Assembly: GCF_002155685.1 (NCBI RefSeq) | Contig: NZ_MUYK01000017.1 | Coordinates: 1-51,509 of the forward strand | Length of the DNA stretch: 51,509 bases | DNA from: Erythrobacter colymbi | Lineage (GTDB): Bacteria > Pseudomonadota > Alphaproteobacteria > Sphingomonadales > Sphingomonadaceae | Direction of reading: 5' to 3' | In this document: positions 24,508 to 32,562 of the stretch, one piece after another | How the letters are laid out: each line of letters starts with the position of its first letter | Position numbering within the stretch: position 1 is the stretch's first letter | The notes under the pieces: generated by a model | Databases searched by the model: none | The model's input: the letters and a program-made list of their open reading frames with translations, nothing else | Told to the model about the DNA's origin: nothing | Program-made: the position numbers and the translations under genes

Positions 24508-24889
24508 CGATATGCTCCTTGCAGGGCGCGAAGCGCGCGGTGCAGCCCTCTAAGGACTCCCGGAGCTCTTCGATCAGATTGTCAGCATGGACGGGCGGTG
24601 CGAACCAGCGTTTGAATTGCGGCTTCCATGCCGCTCGGCCGCGAATGACTTCGGCAACGAGTTCGCTTTGGGATGATCCGGGCGGCGCCCAGAATGACAC
24701 GTCGCCGTTGTCGTCCGCATCGCGAATGAACGAAAGGACGTCGGCGATGGCAGCATGTACGCCGTCTTCGCGCAGCAGGATGCCGCCTCCAAGCTCGATC
24801 TTGTTAAGCGCCCTGCGGCCTTCGGCGCGGCATCCCTTGCCGAGCACGAATTCGTAGCTCGCGTTGAATTTCCATTGAGGTTTCGACAC
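24332..24889 (-). CDS. hypothetical protein with suspect C terminus
   Basis: Starts at GTG 24889, 13 bases after the preceding stop. The first about 130 residues read as a real protein (KPQWKFNASYEFVLGKGCRAEGRRAL; DVLSFIRDADDNGDVSFW). The last 55 residues are Arg/His/Ala-rich and overlap the 81-residue gene for 176 bases, as an out-of-frame translation would. A frameshift near 24500 may have removed the true stop, or the overlap may be genuine. Function not recognised. Confidence 0.55.
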   Translation of the reverse strand: MSKPQWKFNASYEFVLGKGCRAEGRRALNKIELGGGILLREDGVHAAIADVLSFIRDADDNGDVSFWAPPGSSQSELVAEVIRGRAAWKPQFKRWFAPPVHADNLIEELRESLEGCTARFAPCKEHIDARYPHPHPQALHRRSRRARTAYADRSAGNIVALFRRSGRRRDRGAHQRRRALRRWAR

Positions 24890-24902
24890 TTGCCCCTGTC
24901 TC

Positions 24903-25151
24903 TCAGGGGATTTCGATCCCGATTGTCTTGTCGAGTGTCGGGACAAAGCCGAGCGCGCTCAGTTCGTCGAAGGTGAGATCGCGGTGTGTTCCGTCGGTCT
25001 CCTGAATTTCCCATGTGATCCAGGGGCGAACCAGTCGGCCGTCTGCGAGCTTGATCCCGCCGATCGTCCCGATGGGGGTTATTTCGATGGAAGCGTCTCC
25101 CGGCACTCCGGTGTGTTCGCACACATCGATGATGGCGGTGATGATGGTCAT
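24903..25151 (-). CDS. hypothetical protein (82 aa)
   Basis: 82 residues, mostly beta strand by pattern (MTIITAIIDVCEHTGVPGDASIEITPIGTIGG; PWITWEIQETDG), ending TIGIEIP. AAAGGAC lies eight bases before the ATG. It follows the tandem hairpins behind the DUF736 gene, so it may be transcribed separately. No family recognised. Confidence 0.65.
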   Translation of the reverse strand: MTIITAIIDVCEHTGVPGDASIEITPIGTIGGIKLADGRLVRPWITWEIQETDGTHRDLTFDELSALGFVPTLDKTIGIEIP

Positions 25152-25199
25152 GGGTTGTCCTTTCGAAGGGCAGGCGTGGAGCCGTGCTTGCAAAAGAAA

Positions 25200-25279
25200 G
25201 GGCCCGTCTCTTGGGGGGGGAGAAAGACGGGCCCATGAGGGGGCGCAAGGCGGCCGGAGGACTGGGAGCCGCCTTGCGC
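25200..25279 (-). terminator. two tandem long-loop hairpins after the DUF736 gene
   Basis: Stem GCGCAAGGCGGC/GCCGCCTTGCGC (25243-25279, 13-base loop) and stem GGGCCCGTCT/AGACGGGCCC (25200-25234, 15-base G-rich loop). They lie back to back between the DUF736 stop and the next gene. Confidence 0.65.
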
Positions 25280-25293
25280 TGGGGGAGCTGGTC

Positions 25294-25749
25294 TCAGCTA
25301 GCGAATTCCGCGGTGGATTCGCCGAGCCCGTCGGAGGCGCTGACGCCGCTTTCGGGAGGCGGGGCGCCACCGGTGTCGAAGTCGGGCAGTTCGTCCTGCT
25401 TGGCGGCGAGCTGGGCGGTGACGTCGCGGCGACGCGTGGGGCGCGACCAGACGATGTTGTAGCTGCCGTCGTCCTGCTGGAAGGCCGAGATCTGAAGCGG
25501 AGCGGTCATCGACGGATCGTCGATCTTGCCGTTGAGGAAGGTTTCGCCGGTGTTGTTCGAGAAGAGTTCGAACAGCGCGCCGACCTGGATCCACTTGCGG
25601 GCCGGGGTGAGCGCATGGATTTCGAAGCGCGGGGCCTTGGGGTTGTTGCTGGCGACCGGCTTGAGCGCGATGGTCATCGCGACCGCCATGGTGTCAACGC
25701 GGCCGATGAAAACGCCGCTGTCGTTCTGCTTGATGGAACCGATGTTCAT
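25294..25749 (-). CDS. DUF736 family protein
   Basis: A 151-residue protein with the DUF736 pattern: MNIGSIKQNDSGVFIGRVDTM at the start, a long beta-rich core (FEIHALTPARKWIQVGALFEL), then the ETFLNGKIDDP segment and SYNIVWSRPTRR. The Pro/Gly/Ser-rich C-terminal tail (about 125-151) is an extension beyond the usual domain. DUF736 genes occur widely on conjugative plasmids and ICEs near transfer or leading regions; the biochemical role is unknown. AGGAG lies eight bases before the ATG. Confidence 0.88.
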   Translation of the reverse strand: MNIGSIKQNDSGVFIGRVDTMAVAMTIALKPVASNNPKAPRFEIHALTPARKWIQVGALFELFSNNTGETFLNGKIDDPSMTAPLQISAFQQDDGSYNIVWSRPTRRRDVTAQLAAKQDELPDFDTGGAPPPESGVSASDGLGESTAEFAS

Positions 25750-25803
25750 GATGCTTCTCCTGAGATTGCGTCTCGGACACCCTGTCCTCGACACCCTTCT
25801 CAA

Positions 25804-25820
25804 CCCCCCTCCTCTCCTCG
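25804..25820 (-). repeat. polypurine tract (sense strand), copy 2
   Basis: On the minus strand GAGGAGAGGAGGGGGG, about 55 bases upstream of the DUF736 start. It is less regular than the other copies. Confidence 0.45.
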
Positions 25821-25953
25821 GCCCGCTTGCGGGACGAGCAGGCGCGCGTGCCGCGCGCCCTCCTTTGGCCGCGCTTCAGGCGCGCCAATGGGATCACTTC
25901 AGGGGTTCACGGTTTTTCAGGTTTGCATACCGGGGCGTTGCCCTGCCAGCGTC

Positions 25954-26457
25954 TCAAAGCGGTCTGTCGAGGAGCTTGCACCTGGCGCTGGCGAGCACCG
26001 CGATGCTTCGCCGCAGGACTGATCCAGCGTCGGAGGCTGGTGTTGCCCCCGCAAGTCGGTTCCTGAATTCGCTCGAGCGCGCTTCCGCAGCTTCGACGAG
26101 AGCAAGAACCTCATCGCTGGTGAGGCGGAATTCGCGGGCGCAAGGGGACATTTCCGAGCGGAGCGTTGCGAAGTCGACGAGGTTTTCGGGCACCGGAAAA
26201 CCGTGCCGGTAAGCTTCGTCGACCCCGGCTCGGATCTCCTTGGCGCCATGACGGCTCTCGGCAAGGATTGCGCTGCGGTATTTGCCGAAGAACGGCTTGA
26301 ACGGGCCTGTATGCTCGGTGATCGCATGTGGCGCGGCGCTTGCCAATGCGACGATGCAATCGGATTCGATGACCAGCACCGACCCGGTGACGAGATCCCC
26401 CTTTTCGCAAGCGCGCAACGCTGCGCTTGCCGTGTCGAAGTGATACACGATCTCCAT
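25954..26457 (-). CDS. hypothetical protein (167 aa)
   Basis: A 167-residue soluble protein starting MEIVYHFDTASAALRACEKGDL. It has alternating short strands and helices, including RLTSDEVLALVEAAEARSSEFRNR near the C terminus. The ATG at 26457 follows AGGGGC; the frame is open further upstream without a ribosome site. No family recognised. It belongs to the minus-strand run of small accessory genes. Confidence 0.65.
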   Translation of the reverse strand: MEIVYHFDTASAALRACEKGDLVTGSVLVIESDCIVALASAAPHAITEHTGPFKPFFGKYRSAILAESRHGAKEIRAGVDEAYRHGFPVPENLVDFATLRSEMSPCAREFRLTSDEVLALVEAAEARSSEFRNRLAGATPASDAGSVLRRSIAVLASARCKLLDRPL

Positions 26458-26691
26458 GATGCGCCCCTTTATGTTAGAGGACTTGAATCTAAAAACGATT
26501 GCAATGCAAGGTCTTGTTGTCTCGTGGCGGGACGTGTTTCGCATGGGGCGCACGGGGTCGGTCAACTGACCTGCAAGCAGGGTCAAGGGCTTGGCCGGGA
26601 CTTCGAGGAGGTCCTCGCTACCCATGCACGGATGGCGGCCTGCTGCCTTTCCAGCTTTGCAGTGGGCGCGCCGATCTCGTTGCGGTTATCC

Positions 26692-27036
26692 TTAGTTCAA
26701 TGCGAGCGCGAGCAGCGCCGGTTCGATCGGGAAGCCAAGCTGGCGGGCCAGCTTTACGGCTCGTTCGATGGCAGCGGGTTCGACCCCGAACGACGCGGCG
26801 AGGTCGCTGAGCCTATCCTGCGGTTTCGGCGCAACCTGGTGCAGGTGAGCTGCTTCGGCTGTCACGGCGAAGGGCCAGGTCATCGCAATTCCGACCACGG
26901 CCTCGTCCAGGATCAGCAGCAGATCACCTGTCGCTATCCGCTCGTCGGTCTGGACTGCGTCGTAGGCGTTCCCGCTCGTCTCGAAGACGTGGATGCGATA
27001 GGGAACAAAGGCGAAGCGTTCGCTATCCGTCAACAT
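26692..27036 (-). CDS. hypothetical protein (114 aa)
   Basis: A 114-residue protein starting MLTDSERFAFVPYRIHVFET. A beta-rich first half (AYDAVQTDERIATGDLLLILDEAVVGIAMTWPFAVT) is followed by a helical second half (LAASFGVEPAAIERAVKLARQL). AAAGGAG lies eight bases upstream. It overlaps the preceding gene by 14 bases, suggesting coupling. In general layout it resembles the 167-residue protein encoded next downstream. Confidence 0.7.
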   Translation of the reverse strand: MLTDSERFAFVPYRIHVFETSGNAYDAVQTDERIATGDLLLILDEAVVGIAMTWPFAVTAEAAHLHQVAPKPQDRLSDLAASFGVEPAAIERAVKLARQLGFPIEPALLALALN

Positions 27037-27418
27037 CGCTGGTCTCCTTTGCCGTGAGGCTGACAATCGTGGGAACGAGACCAGGCGATCTCTTCGGATT
27101 GCCGCGCAGCATCCACGACGCCGGGCGAATTTCCCGGGCCCAATCGGCGAACGAGGGAATGTGGCCGAGATCTTCGATGACGTGCTGCTCGCCGATGAGG
27201 CGAACGGGCACGATGCGACCCTCGCTGTTGCTGATCGTCTGCCCGAACAGGGCCTCAAGCATGAAGATGCCTTCGGCATGGTGCCTGAGCGCCCTGTGGC
27301 GCGGGTCGGCGATGATTGCCTTCGACTGGTCGAACCAGTCATGGAGAGGCCTATAGTCCTCGACGGTTCCGCCCCAGCGCTTCACCGAGGACAGCGCATG
27401 GTAGTAACAGTGGGACAT
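27023..27418 (-). CDS. hypothetical protein of the MSHxYYHALSS family
   Basis: A 131-residue protein beginning MSHCYYHALSSVKRWGG, with YRPLHDWFDQSKAIIADPRHRALRHHAEGIF and PVRLIGEQHVIEDLGHIPSFADW. This pattern is, to my knowledge, widespread in small proteins of plasmids and phages (a DUF family, possibly DUF6915), with many conserved His but no proven activity. It sits three bases after the stop of the preceding gene and overlaps the next by 14. Confidence 0.75.
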   Translation of the reverse strand: MSHCYYHALSSVKRWGGTVEDYRPLHDWFDQSKAIIADPRHRALRHHAEGIFMLEALFGQTISNSEGRIVPVRLIGEQHVIEDLGHIPSFADWAREIRPASWMLRGNPKRSPGLVPTIVSLTAKETSDVDG

Positions 27419-27421
27419 GGC

Positions 27422-27877
27422 TCAGCACCCCCACTCGTAGCTCGAGCAGTCGGTATCGACGAACCGCGTGCTGTGCTCGAGCGTCGCCTTGCCTGCGACG
27501 ACATCGATCACGAGCTCGCCGAAGGCGCCCTCGCCGTTTTCCCAACCGGAATGGTACTGGGCGATAAACTCGTATCCGAGATCCTCGATTGCGCTTTCTA
27601 AACTGGTCTCGATTTCCGAGACGTCGCCGCGGTAGGGCACTGTCCACGAGGTGCATTGCACATGGGGCATCGCGATCTCGGGAGCGGCTTCGCCGTCGGC
27701 GGGCGGTCCCGCCAGCGAGACGCGATCGATTTGCCCCTCATCACCAGCGCCATCGTAGGTTATGGTGATCGTCGCGATGTCGTAGGCTCTGGCGCAGTCG
27801 CAGACTGCTGCGAGCATCAGCCTCGGCGCCTCGGCTCGCGGAGCGGTGGCAGTTTGCGGGTCGACTGTGCCGATCAT
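27422..27877 (-). CDS. hypothetical protein, DUF6878-like
   Basis: A 151-residue acidic protein. TITITYDGAGDEGQIDRV and the C-terminal IEDLGYEFIAQYHSGWENGEGAFGEL ... STRF fit a small plasmid protein family I recall as DUF6878; that label is tentative. The start overlaps the stop of the preceding gene by four bases (ATGA), so translation is coupled. Unknown role. Confidence 0.7.
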   Translation of the reverse strand: MIGTVDPQTATAPRAEAPRLMLAAVCDCARAYDIATITITYDGAGDEGQIDRVSLAGPPADGEAAPEIAMPHVQCTSWTVPYRGDVSEIETSLESAIEDLGYEFIAQYHSGWENGEGAFGELVIDVVAGKATLEHSTRFVDTDCSSYEWGC

Positions 27878-28380
27878 GCGAGTTCCCCCTGAAGGGCGGC
27901 GAAGCGCGCTGCCTCCGTTTCGTAGGCTGCCGAGAGGTTGGCGTGGATCGTGGCGAAGGCCTCGATGCGAAAGTGTCCGTCATCGTCCGGCCGGGTGCTC
28001 ATCAGCACGCCGAATACGACGTCCGAGGCGGTGCGCTTGTGCCAGCGCGCGATGCTGTCGCGGTAGGTGATCGGGGGCGCCATGGCGGCCTCGGTCCAGT
28101 GCCCAAGACCGCTTTCGACGGCCGCTGCATAGGCATGTGCGGCGCCGACCGGGGCCTCGTCCGAGATGATGAGCCTAAGCGAGCAGAACGTACCAAAATC
28201 GTGATGGCTGCTCTTGTGCTCAAGTTTGCAGCCTTCGGGCGGGGCACCATGAACTGCGATGATCGCTGCGCGGTAGGCGAGTACCTCGAGGCGGTTCGCC
28301 GCGCTGAAGTCCGGCGTGATGCCGAGCTGCGCGCAATCCTCGTTCGCCGGGGCTACACCGATGTCGATGATGATGGGCAT
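27874..28380 (-). CDS. hypothetical protein (168 aa)
   Basis: A 168-residue soluble protein beginning MPIIIDIGVAPANEDCAQLGI. It has a middle section with GCKLEHKSSHHDFGTFCSLRLII and a helical C terminus. No catalytic motif stands out, though the HHDFG cluster could bind metal. AAAGGAG lies nine bases before the ATG, preceded by a small hairpin (TTTGATCC/GGATCAAA) and polypurine tract copy 3. Confidence 0.7.
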   Translation of the reverse strand: MPIIIDIGVAPANEDCAQLGITPDFSAANRLEVLAYRAAIIAVHGAPPEGCKLEHKSSHHDFGTFCSLRLIISDEAPVGAAHAYAAAVESGLGHWTEAAMAPPITYRDSIARWHKRTASDVVFGVLMSTRPDDDGHFRIEAFATIHANLSAAYETEAARFAALQGELA

Positions 28381-28416
28381 CTTGGGGTCTCCTTTGATCC
28401 TTCATCGGATCAAAAG

Positions 28417-28434
28417 CCCCCTCCCCCTCCCCTT
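28417..28434 (-). repeat. intercistronic polypurine G-tract, copy 3
   Basis: On the minus strand the stop codon TAA runs straight into AGGGGAGGGGGAGGGGG, three G-runs of four to five separated by single A. It lies between the 116-residue and 168-residue genes. Confidence 0.8.
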
Positions 28435-28784
28435 TACGTGCCCGGCTTGGGCCGGGGCGGGTCGGCCTCGCCGATGATGAGGGCGCGCTTTGCGGCCTGC
28501 TGGTTCGGACCATCAGTTTGCGCGAGAGTGGCGAGCCGGTCGGTTTCCAACTCTCGCACGAGAGACTCCGGCACATCGCAATAGCGCTCGATGACAGCGA
28601 TCGCGCTTCGCGGGGTCGGAAGTTCACCTGGATACGATCCCTCCCATACGATGACTTCTTCTTCACCCTCCTCGTCGATTGCGACAGCTTGAGCGAAGAA
28701 TGTTCCCAGTGGGCGATCCCAGCCCACAGTCACGCGCGCAACGGGCGCTGCGTCAGGTCTCACTGGAATATCTCGGCGGCTCAT
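28434..28784 (-). CDS. hypothetical protein (116 aa)
   Basis: A 116-residue protein. The N-terminal half is beta-like (ARVTVGWDRPLGTFFAQAVAI ... EEVIVWEGSYPGEL); the second half has a helix (RSAIAVIERYCDVPESLVREL). No family is recognised with confidence. AGGA lies five bases before the ATG. It ends at the TAA that begins polypurine tract copy 3. Confidence 0.65.
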   Translation of the reverse strand: MSRRDIPVRPDAAPVARVTVGWDRPLGTFFAQAVAIDEEGEEEVIVWEGSYPGELPTPRSAIAVIERYCDVPESLVRELETDRLATLAQTDGPNQQAAKRALIIGEADPPRPKPGT

Positions 28785-28861
28785 GTCGTCCTCGCGTGAT
28801 AGGTGTTATGGGTTAGGACTTAATCATCGGGCGGATCGTGCCTGCACCACTGTGCATCTGA

Positions 28862-29221
28862 TCAGTATTCCGATGCGAGCATGATTGTCACCACGCGCGT
28901 AGTGATCGATGCATCGGCCGGGTCTTCAGAGCCATAGGTGAGATCCAGATCGTAGTAGTCGATCTTGAAGAACAGCGTCTCGCCCCGAAAGGTCATTTTG
29001 CCGAAGTCTCGCTCGCCGTAGGTGTCGCTCTCGAAGCGATGGCGGCGCATGGTCTTGATCATTTCGGCCTGGGCCAGAAGCCCGCTTGGCGTATCTCCAC
29101 TGCAAAAGCAGTCCAGGCAGCCGCGGGTGAACATGATGCGGGCGCTCGGGTCGAACCCGGAACGTGCGCGATCGTTGAGCCGGGCGATGCGCTCGCTCCG
29201 CGACACTGTTTCGGTTGTCAT
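28862..29221 (-). CDS. DUF3768 domain protein
   Basis: A 119-residue protein with the DUF3768 signature: RIARLNDRAR near the N terminus, FTRGCLDC, then YGERDFGKMTFRGETLFFKIDYYDLDLTYGSEDPAD and the invariant RVVTIMLASEY end. These proteins are common on alphaproteobacterial plasmids; the function is unknown. The start overlaps the stop of the PAPS-reductase-like gene as ATGA, so the two are translationally coupled. Confidence 0.9.
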   Translation of the reverse strand: MTTETVSRSERIARLNDRARSGFDPSARIMFTRGCLDCFCSGDTPSGLLAQAEMIKTMRRHRFESDTYGERDFGKMTFRGETLFFKIDYYDLDLTYGSEDPADASITTRVVTIMLASEY

Positions 29222-30180
29222 GCGATATTCTCCAGCTGCAGTTGAAACTGGTCGATCCAGTCTGCAAGGTGTGGCCGTTCAGGCAGGGGGATTTTGGCGG
29301 CGGCCTCCTGGAAGAGCATCAGGGCGCTCGGGGCCTCGCACTCTATCCGGTCGATTTCCTCGGGCTCCAGGAGGCGCTCGCTGCGTATGAAGTCGGTCAT
29401 CCGGCCCGGACGCGTGCGGGTCGAGCTTCGCCAGAGGCCTTCGACGGTTCGTAGCCTCGGAGCTGCTCGCGCCTCGACCAGCACGATGAGCCGCAAGCAC
29501 CAGGCGGGGAGCTCCCGGATCTCGTCAGGCTTGGAGCCGCAGCACAGAAAGCACGCCGATTTTGGCGGGACCGGCAATCCTTCGGCCTCGATCCGGGCGA
29601 TGCAGTCGGTTCGTGACCAGCCCCATTCCCGTAAAGGGTAACGGCACTCGAACTGCTCGCTCGCGATGGTAAGCGCGTGTGCATGGCGTCTGGTGTCCGC
29701 TGGCGATGCGTCATAGCCGATCAGACGGACCACCTTCTGGCCGCGCTGCCATGCGTCCACCGCTGGCTGCCAGCTGGCGATAAACTTGTCTTGCGGAGCA
29801 ACCTTCCATTTGAGGCTGCAGGAATGACGGCCCAGGCTGATCGACGGCAGCGTTGCGTTCGTCAGCACGTTCTCGACGATCGTCGCGTAGGGCGGCCAGT
29901 GTTTGAATCGCTGGGGTTGATAGCGGCACATCCGAAAATCGAGGTTGTGGCGCTCCATCCATGGCTTGATGATGTCGAGATAGGCATAGGTGGCGGGCTT
30001 TTCGGAGCCGGTGTCTGCCGTAAGCACAAGGTCGGGTGCCTCGCCGCGCGCAACCAGCTCGATCATCATCGCGGTTGAATCTACGCCCTTCCCGTAAGCG
30101 AGGACCACCGGTCGCCTTGGGGCCTGCAGTACATCGCGCTGGCGCGGCCTCCCTGCTGTCGATGTCCATGCACTGCTCAT
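29218..30180 (-). CDS. PAPS-reductase-like ATP pyrophosphatase
   Basis: A 320-residue protein of the adenine-nucleotide alpha-hydrolase superfamily. The PP-loop is AYGKGVDSTAM near residue 27, followed by LTADTGSEKPATYAYLD and a CSLKWK motif. CFLCCGSKPDE (about 206-218) probably forms a Cys cluster. It is not a biosynthetic CysH: that family's C-terminal catalytic Cys motif is absent, and the context is a plasmid accessory operon. Relatives in phages and plasmids may modify nucleic acid or nucleotides, which is inference. It overlaps both neighbours by four bases. Confidence 0.8.
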   Translation of the reverse strand: MSSAWTSTAGRPRQRDVLQAPRRPVVLAYGKGVDSTAMMIELVARGEAPDLVLTADTGSEKPATYAYLDIIKPWMERHNLDFRMCRYQPQRFKHWPPYATIVENVLTNATLPSISLGRHSCSLKWKVAPQDKFIASWQPAVDAWQRGQKVVRLIGYDASPADTRRHAHALTIASEQFECRYPLREWGWSRTDCIARIEAEGLPVPPKSACFLCCGSKPDEIRELPAWCLRLIVLVEARAAPRLRTVEGLWRSSTRTRPGRMTDFIRSERLLEPEEIDRIECEAPSALMLFQEAAAKIPLPERPHLADWIDQFQLQLENIA

Positions 30181-30458
30181 GTCACATGTCCGTCGACACT
30201 GCCCCAATCGTATTCGGGCAGTTCATCGATGACGGGGCCATCCCGGTCCCACATGATCCATTCGCAGCGCAGGCGCCGCGCAACATGCAGTGCCGAACGG
30301 ATCTCTAATGGGACGCCCTCGGCCTCGGTGATGCCGGCATCGTCGCAGACATACATGAACCAACCCCATTCACCCTTGTCGAAGCAGGCCCATGGGCAGT
30401 CTGCGATCCATGACGACGCTGTTTTCGGCGACATGTGCGCTGTGCTGAGAACGAGCAT
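30177..30458 (-). CDS. hypothetical protein, DUF5983-like
   Basis: A 93-residue protein starting MLVLSTAHMSPKTASSW, with WGWFMYVCDD and CEWIMWDRDGPVIDELPEYDW. This matches my memory of the small plasmid family DUF5983 (VLSTAHIT start, DGPVID...LP.YDW end). The ATG at 30458 is chosen because upstream in-frame sequence overlaps another gene. Its stop overlaps the start of the PAPS-reductase-like gene. Confidence 0.75.
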   Translation of the reverse strand: MLVLSTAHMSPKTASSWIADCPWACFDKGEWGWFMYVCDDAGITEAEGVPLEIRSALHVARRLRCEWIMWDRDGPVIDELPEYDWGSVDGHVT

Positions 30459-30501
30459 CGCGGTCGTTCCGTTAGGGCGCCGCGGCAGGGTTCGAGCTGG
30501 G

Positions 30502-31140
30502 TCACAGCACGACCTCCTTCGTTGCCGGGGCAGCGGCCGTGATCGGTATCGCGCCGATCTCGTCGAACCCGTTGACCGGGCGGCTGCTGTCGTAATTCGC
30601 CTTGTCGACGAGGCCATGAATGGGATCGCCTTCGTAGATGGCATGACCCATCGCATCGACCCGGACCACACGGCGGGCGACCACACCGACCTTGCCCTCG
30701 GGCACCCACTCGGCCCAATCGCCCGAGGCGCTGACCACGACATAGTTCCCGATCTGCGCGCTGACAGCCTCCCGGCGGCGCAGAACGTGGCTGTCCTTCG
30801 CTTCGACGGCCTCACCCGTAAAGGCGGTGAAGCGGTCAGGGTGCCACGCTTTTACGCTTGCGCGTGCGTTGTCGACCAGCAGGTCGAAGCCTCTGGCAGG
30901 CAGTCGCCTGAATTCCGCGTCGAAGGCGAGCACGACGAGCGCCCAATCGACGTCTTCCTCGTATGAGATGCCCTCTAGCCGCAGTGCCTCGGGCATCGCG
31001 GCCTGGCGCTCTTCGGAGAGGATCATTCCGCCGTGACTGGCGGTGTGGACCTCCCAGACGCCGGGCAGAAGCTGCGTTGCGGTGTCTGGACTGCCCCAGA
31101 TGGTGCTCTGGGGCCGCTCGATCGGGTGAAATTGGGGCAT
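30502..31140 (-). CDS. hypothetical protein, DUF7007-like
   Basis: A 212-residue protein. The first 100 residues (SPDTATQLLPGVWEVHTASHGGMILSEER; YEEDVDWALVVLAFD) match a domain I recall as DUF7007 in plasmid proteins; the second half is beta-rich (GNYVVVSASGDWAEWVPEGKVGVVARRV). AGGAG lies nine bases before the ATG. The polypurine tract behind the upstream gene lies just ahead. Unknown function. Confidence 0.75.
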   Translation of the reverse strand: MPQFHPIERPQSTIWGSPDTATQLLPGVWEVHTASHGGMILSEERQAAMPEALRLEGISYEEDVDWALVVLAFDAEFRRLPARGFDLLVDNARASVKAWHPDRFTAFTGEAVEAKDSHVLRRREAVSAQIGNYVVVSASGDWAEWVPEGKVGVVARRVVRVDAMGHAIYEGDPIHGLVDKANYDSSRPVNGFDEIGAIPITAAAPATKEVVL

Positions 31141-31165
31141 TTGGCCATCTCCTCATTGGATCTGA

Positions 31166-31188
31166 CCCATCCCTTCCCCCTCCCCTTT
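31166..31188 (-). repeat. intercistronic polypurine G-tract, copy 4
   Basis: On the minus strand the TGA stop of the 432-residue gene is followed at once by AAGGGGAGGGGGAAGGGATGGG, four G-runs. TCCAATGAGGAG, the next ribosome site, lies a few bases further. Confidence 0.8.
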
Positions 31189-32486
31189 CAGCCGATTCCG
31201 AGGTTGGCTTTGAGGATCGCTGCCGTCCCGTGGGAATCGATGGTGCCTGCGCGCGCAGCGATGACCCGGCCCGCCTTGCTTAGGCTTTGGAGCTGGTGCC
31301 GCTTGGCGGCAAGGTATTCGGGATCCTCGCGCGCGATGACCTCAAGGGCTGTCTCGATCAATTCTCCGGTTGTGTTGTCGCGGATGTCGAGAATGAAGTC
31401 TGGCCGGACGGTGCCGACGGATGAGGGGAGATCGAACAGCGGACGCTTGAATCCTAGCGCAATGCCCCGGCGGCGCAGGTGATACTGGAGATCGAGCAGT
31501 TCGCAGGCGACCTTGCGCTCATACTGGTTGTGTACCGGAATAAAGGCCGAGGTGCGTGCCAGCGGCTGCGCGAAAGCGCGCAGCGCGGCATAGCCGTCGC
31601 GCGGGTTGTGCTCTCCGACGACGACCAGCACGAGATACGGCGGCCCGATCAGCGATCCTGTGTATTTGACGCGGGTCTTGAGGTCGAGTTCCTTGCCCTG
31701 CCCCAGGAATAGCGTCGTTCCCGAAATGTCGTTGGCATAGAGTGCAAGGAAAGCTTGCGGCGCGAGGCCTTCGGGCCATCTTTTCGCGGCCTTGCGCAGC
31801 CGCGCGAAGACGGCCTTGCGCTCATAGGGGTCGATATGGGTGTAGAGGTGTGCGGACAGCGGGATGCCGGGTGCGATTTCGAGCCGCGTTGACGCATGCC
31901 GCAATCGTGCAAATTCCGAGGCCATCGTGGTGCGTCGTCCGCGGTGCTCTGGCAAGGGATGGACCTCGTTGACGTGAGCCATATCCATCAGTTGCCATAG
32001 AAGGCGGGCCAGGCGCGGAATGGTGACCCCGCGGCTGCGATCGTCGGGCTCGCTGTCTGCGGGCGCCTCGGCGAGTCTTTCTGGGGCAAAACGGTGCGCG
32101 ATGAACAGCCCGTCAGGCACATCGATATCCGGCGCCTCGGCTGAGCTCTTCTCGCGGAAGCGTTGGGGAGCTTGTTCGCGGAAGAAGGGACAGTCTGCCG
32201 CATGTTCGGGCCGGCGCTGCCGTTTGCTGGTCAGACGGCGCAGGTAATAGGTTTCGGCCTCGGAAAGGTATGCGGCCGACATCAGTGGCGGCGGGTCGGT
32301 GTCTCCGATGCAGCTGCAGGCGATCCATTGCCCATGTGTCCGGGCCTTGGTCACAATAGTGACGCTGGCGCGGTGGTCCGCTTCGCTCCCCTCCCCCTCA
32401 TACCAGCGCACCAGCGCGTCGCGGACAACGTCCGGGACCGGCGTTCTGAGAGTGAGGCCTCTCGAATGTCGAGGGACGAGCCACAT
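31188..32486 (-). CDS. large hypothetical protein, DUF1173-like
   Basis: A 432-residue protein. The N-terminal part has a Cys/His set (WIACSCIGDTD ... LRRLTSK ... HAADCPFF) that may bind zinc. The C-terminal part (about 340-420) has RPDFILDIRDNTTGELIETALEVI, which reads like a PD-(D/E)xK-type core but is not proven. Overall it resembles the plasmid family DUF1173. It starts at ATG 32486, divergent from the 161-residue gene across a 76-base promoter region. No known role. Confidence 0.75.
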   Translation of the reverse strand: MWLVPRHSRGLTLRTPVPDVVRDALVRWYEGEGSEADHRASVTIVTKARTHGQWIACSCIGDTDPPPLMSAAYLSEAETYYLRRLTSKRQRRPEHAADCPFFREQAPQRFREKSSAEAPDIDVPDGLFIAHRFAPERLAEAPADSEPDDRSRGVTIPRLARLLWQLMDMAHVNEVHPLPEHRGRRTTMASEFARLRHASTRLEIAPGIPLSAHLYTHIDPYERKAVFARLRKAAKRWPEGLAPQAFLALYANDISGTTLFLGQGKELDLKTRVKYTGSLIGPPYLVLVVVGEHNPRDGYAALRAFAQPLARTSAFIPVHNQYERKVACELLDLQYHLRRRGIALGFKRPLFDLPSSVGTVRPDFILDIRDNTTGELIETALEVIAREDPEYLAAKRHQLQSLSKAGRVIAARAGTIDSHGTAAILKANLGIG

Positions 32487-32511
32487 GCAATGTAACCTAC
32501 TGCAATTGCGT

Positions 32512-32540
32512 TTGACGGTCTAGCGTGTTCACTCTATGTT
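32512..32540 (+). promoter_or_regulatory. sigma-70-type promoter
   Basis: TTGACG (32512-32517), 17-bp spacer, TATGTT (32535-32540). It drives the plus-strand 161-residue gene. The -10 box covers an upstream ATG at 32536, which argues for the start at 32563. Confidence 0.75.
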
Positions 32541-32562
32541 CCCATCAAAGGAGACGTTCAAC

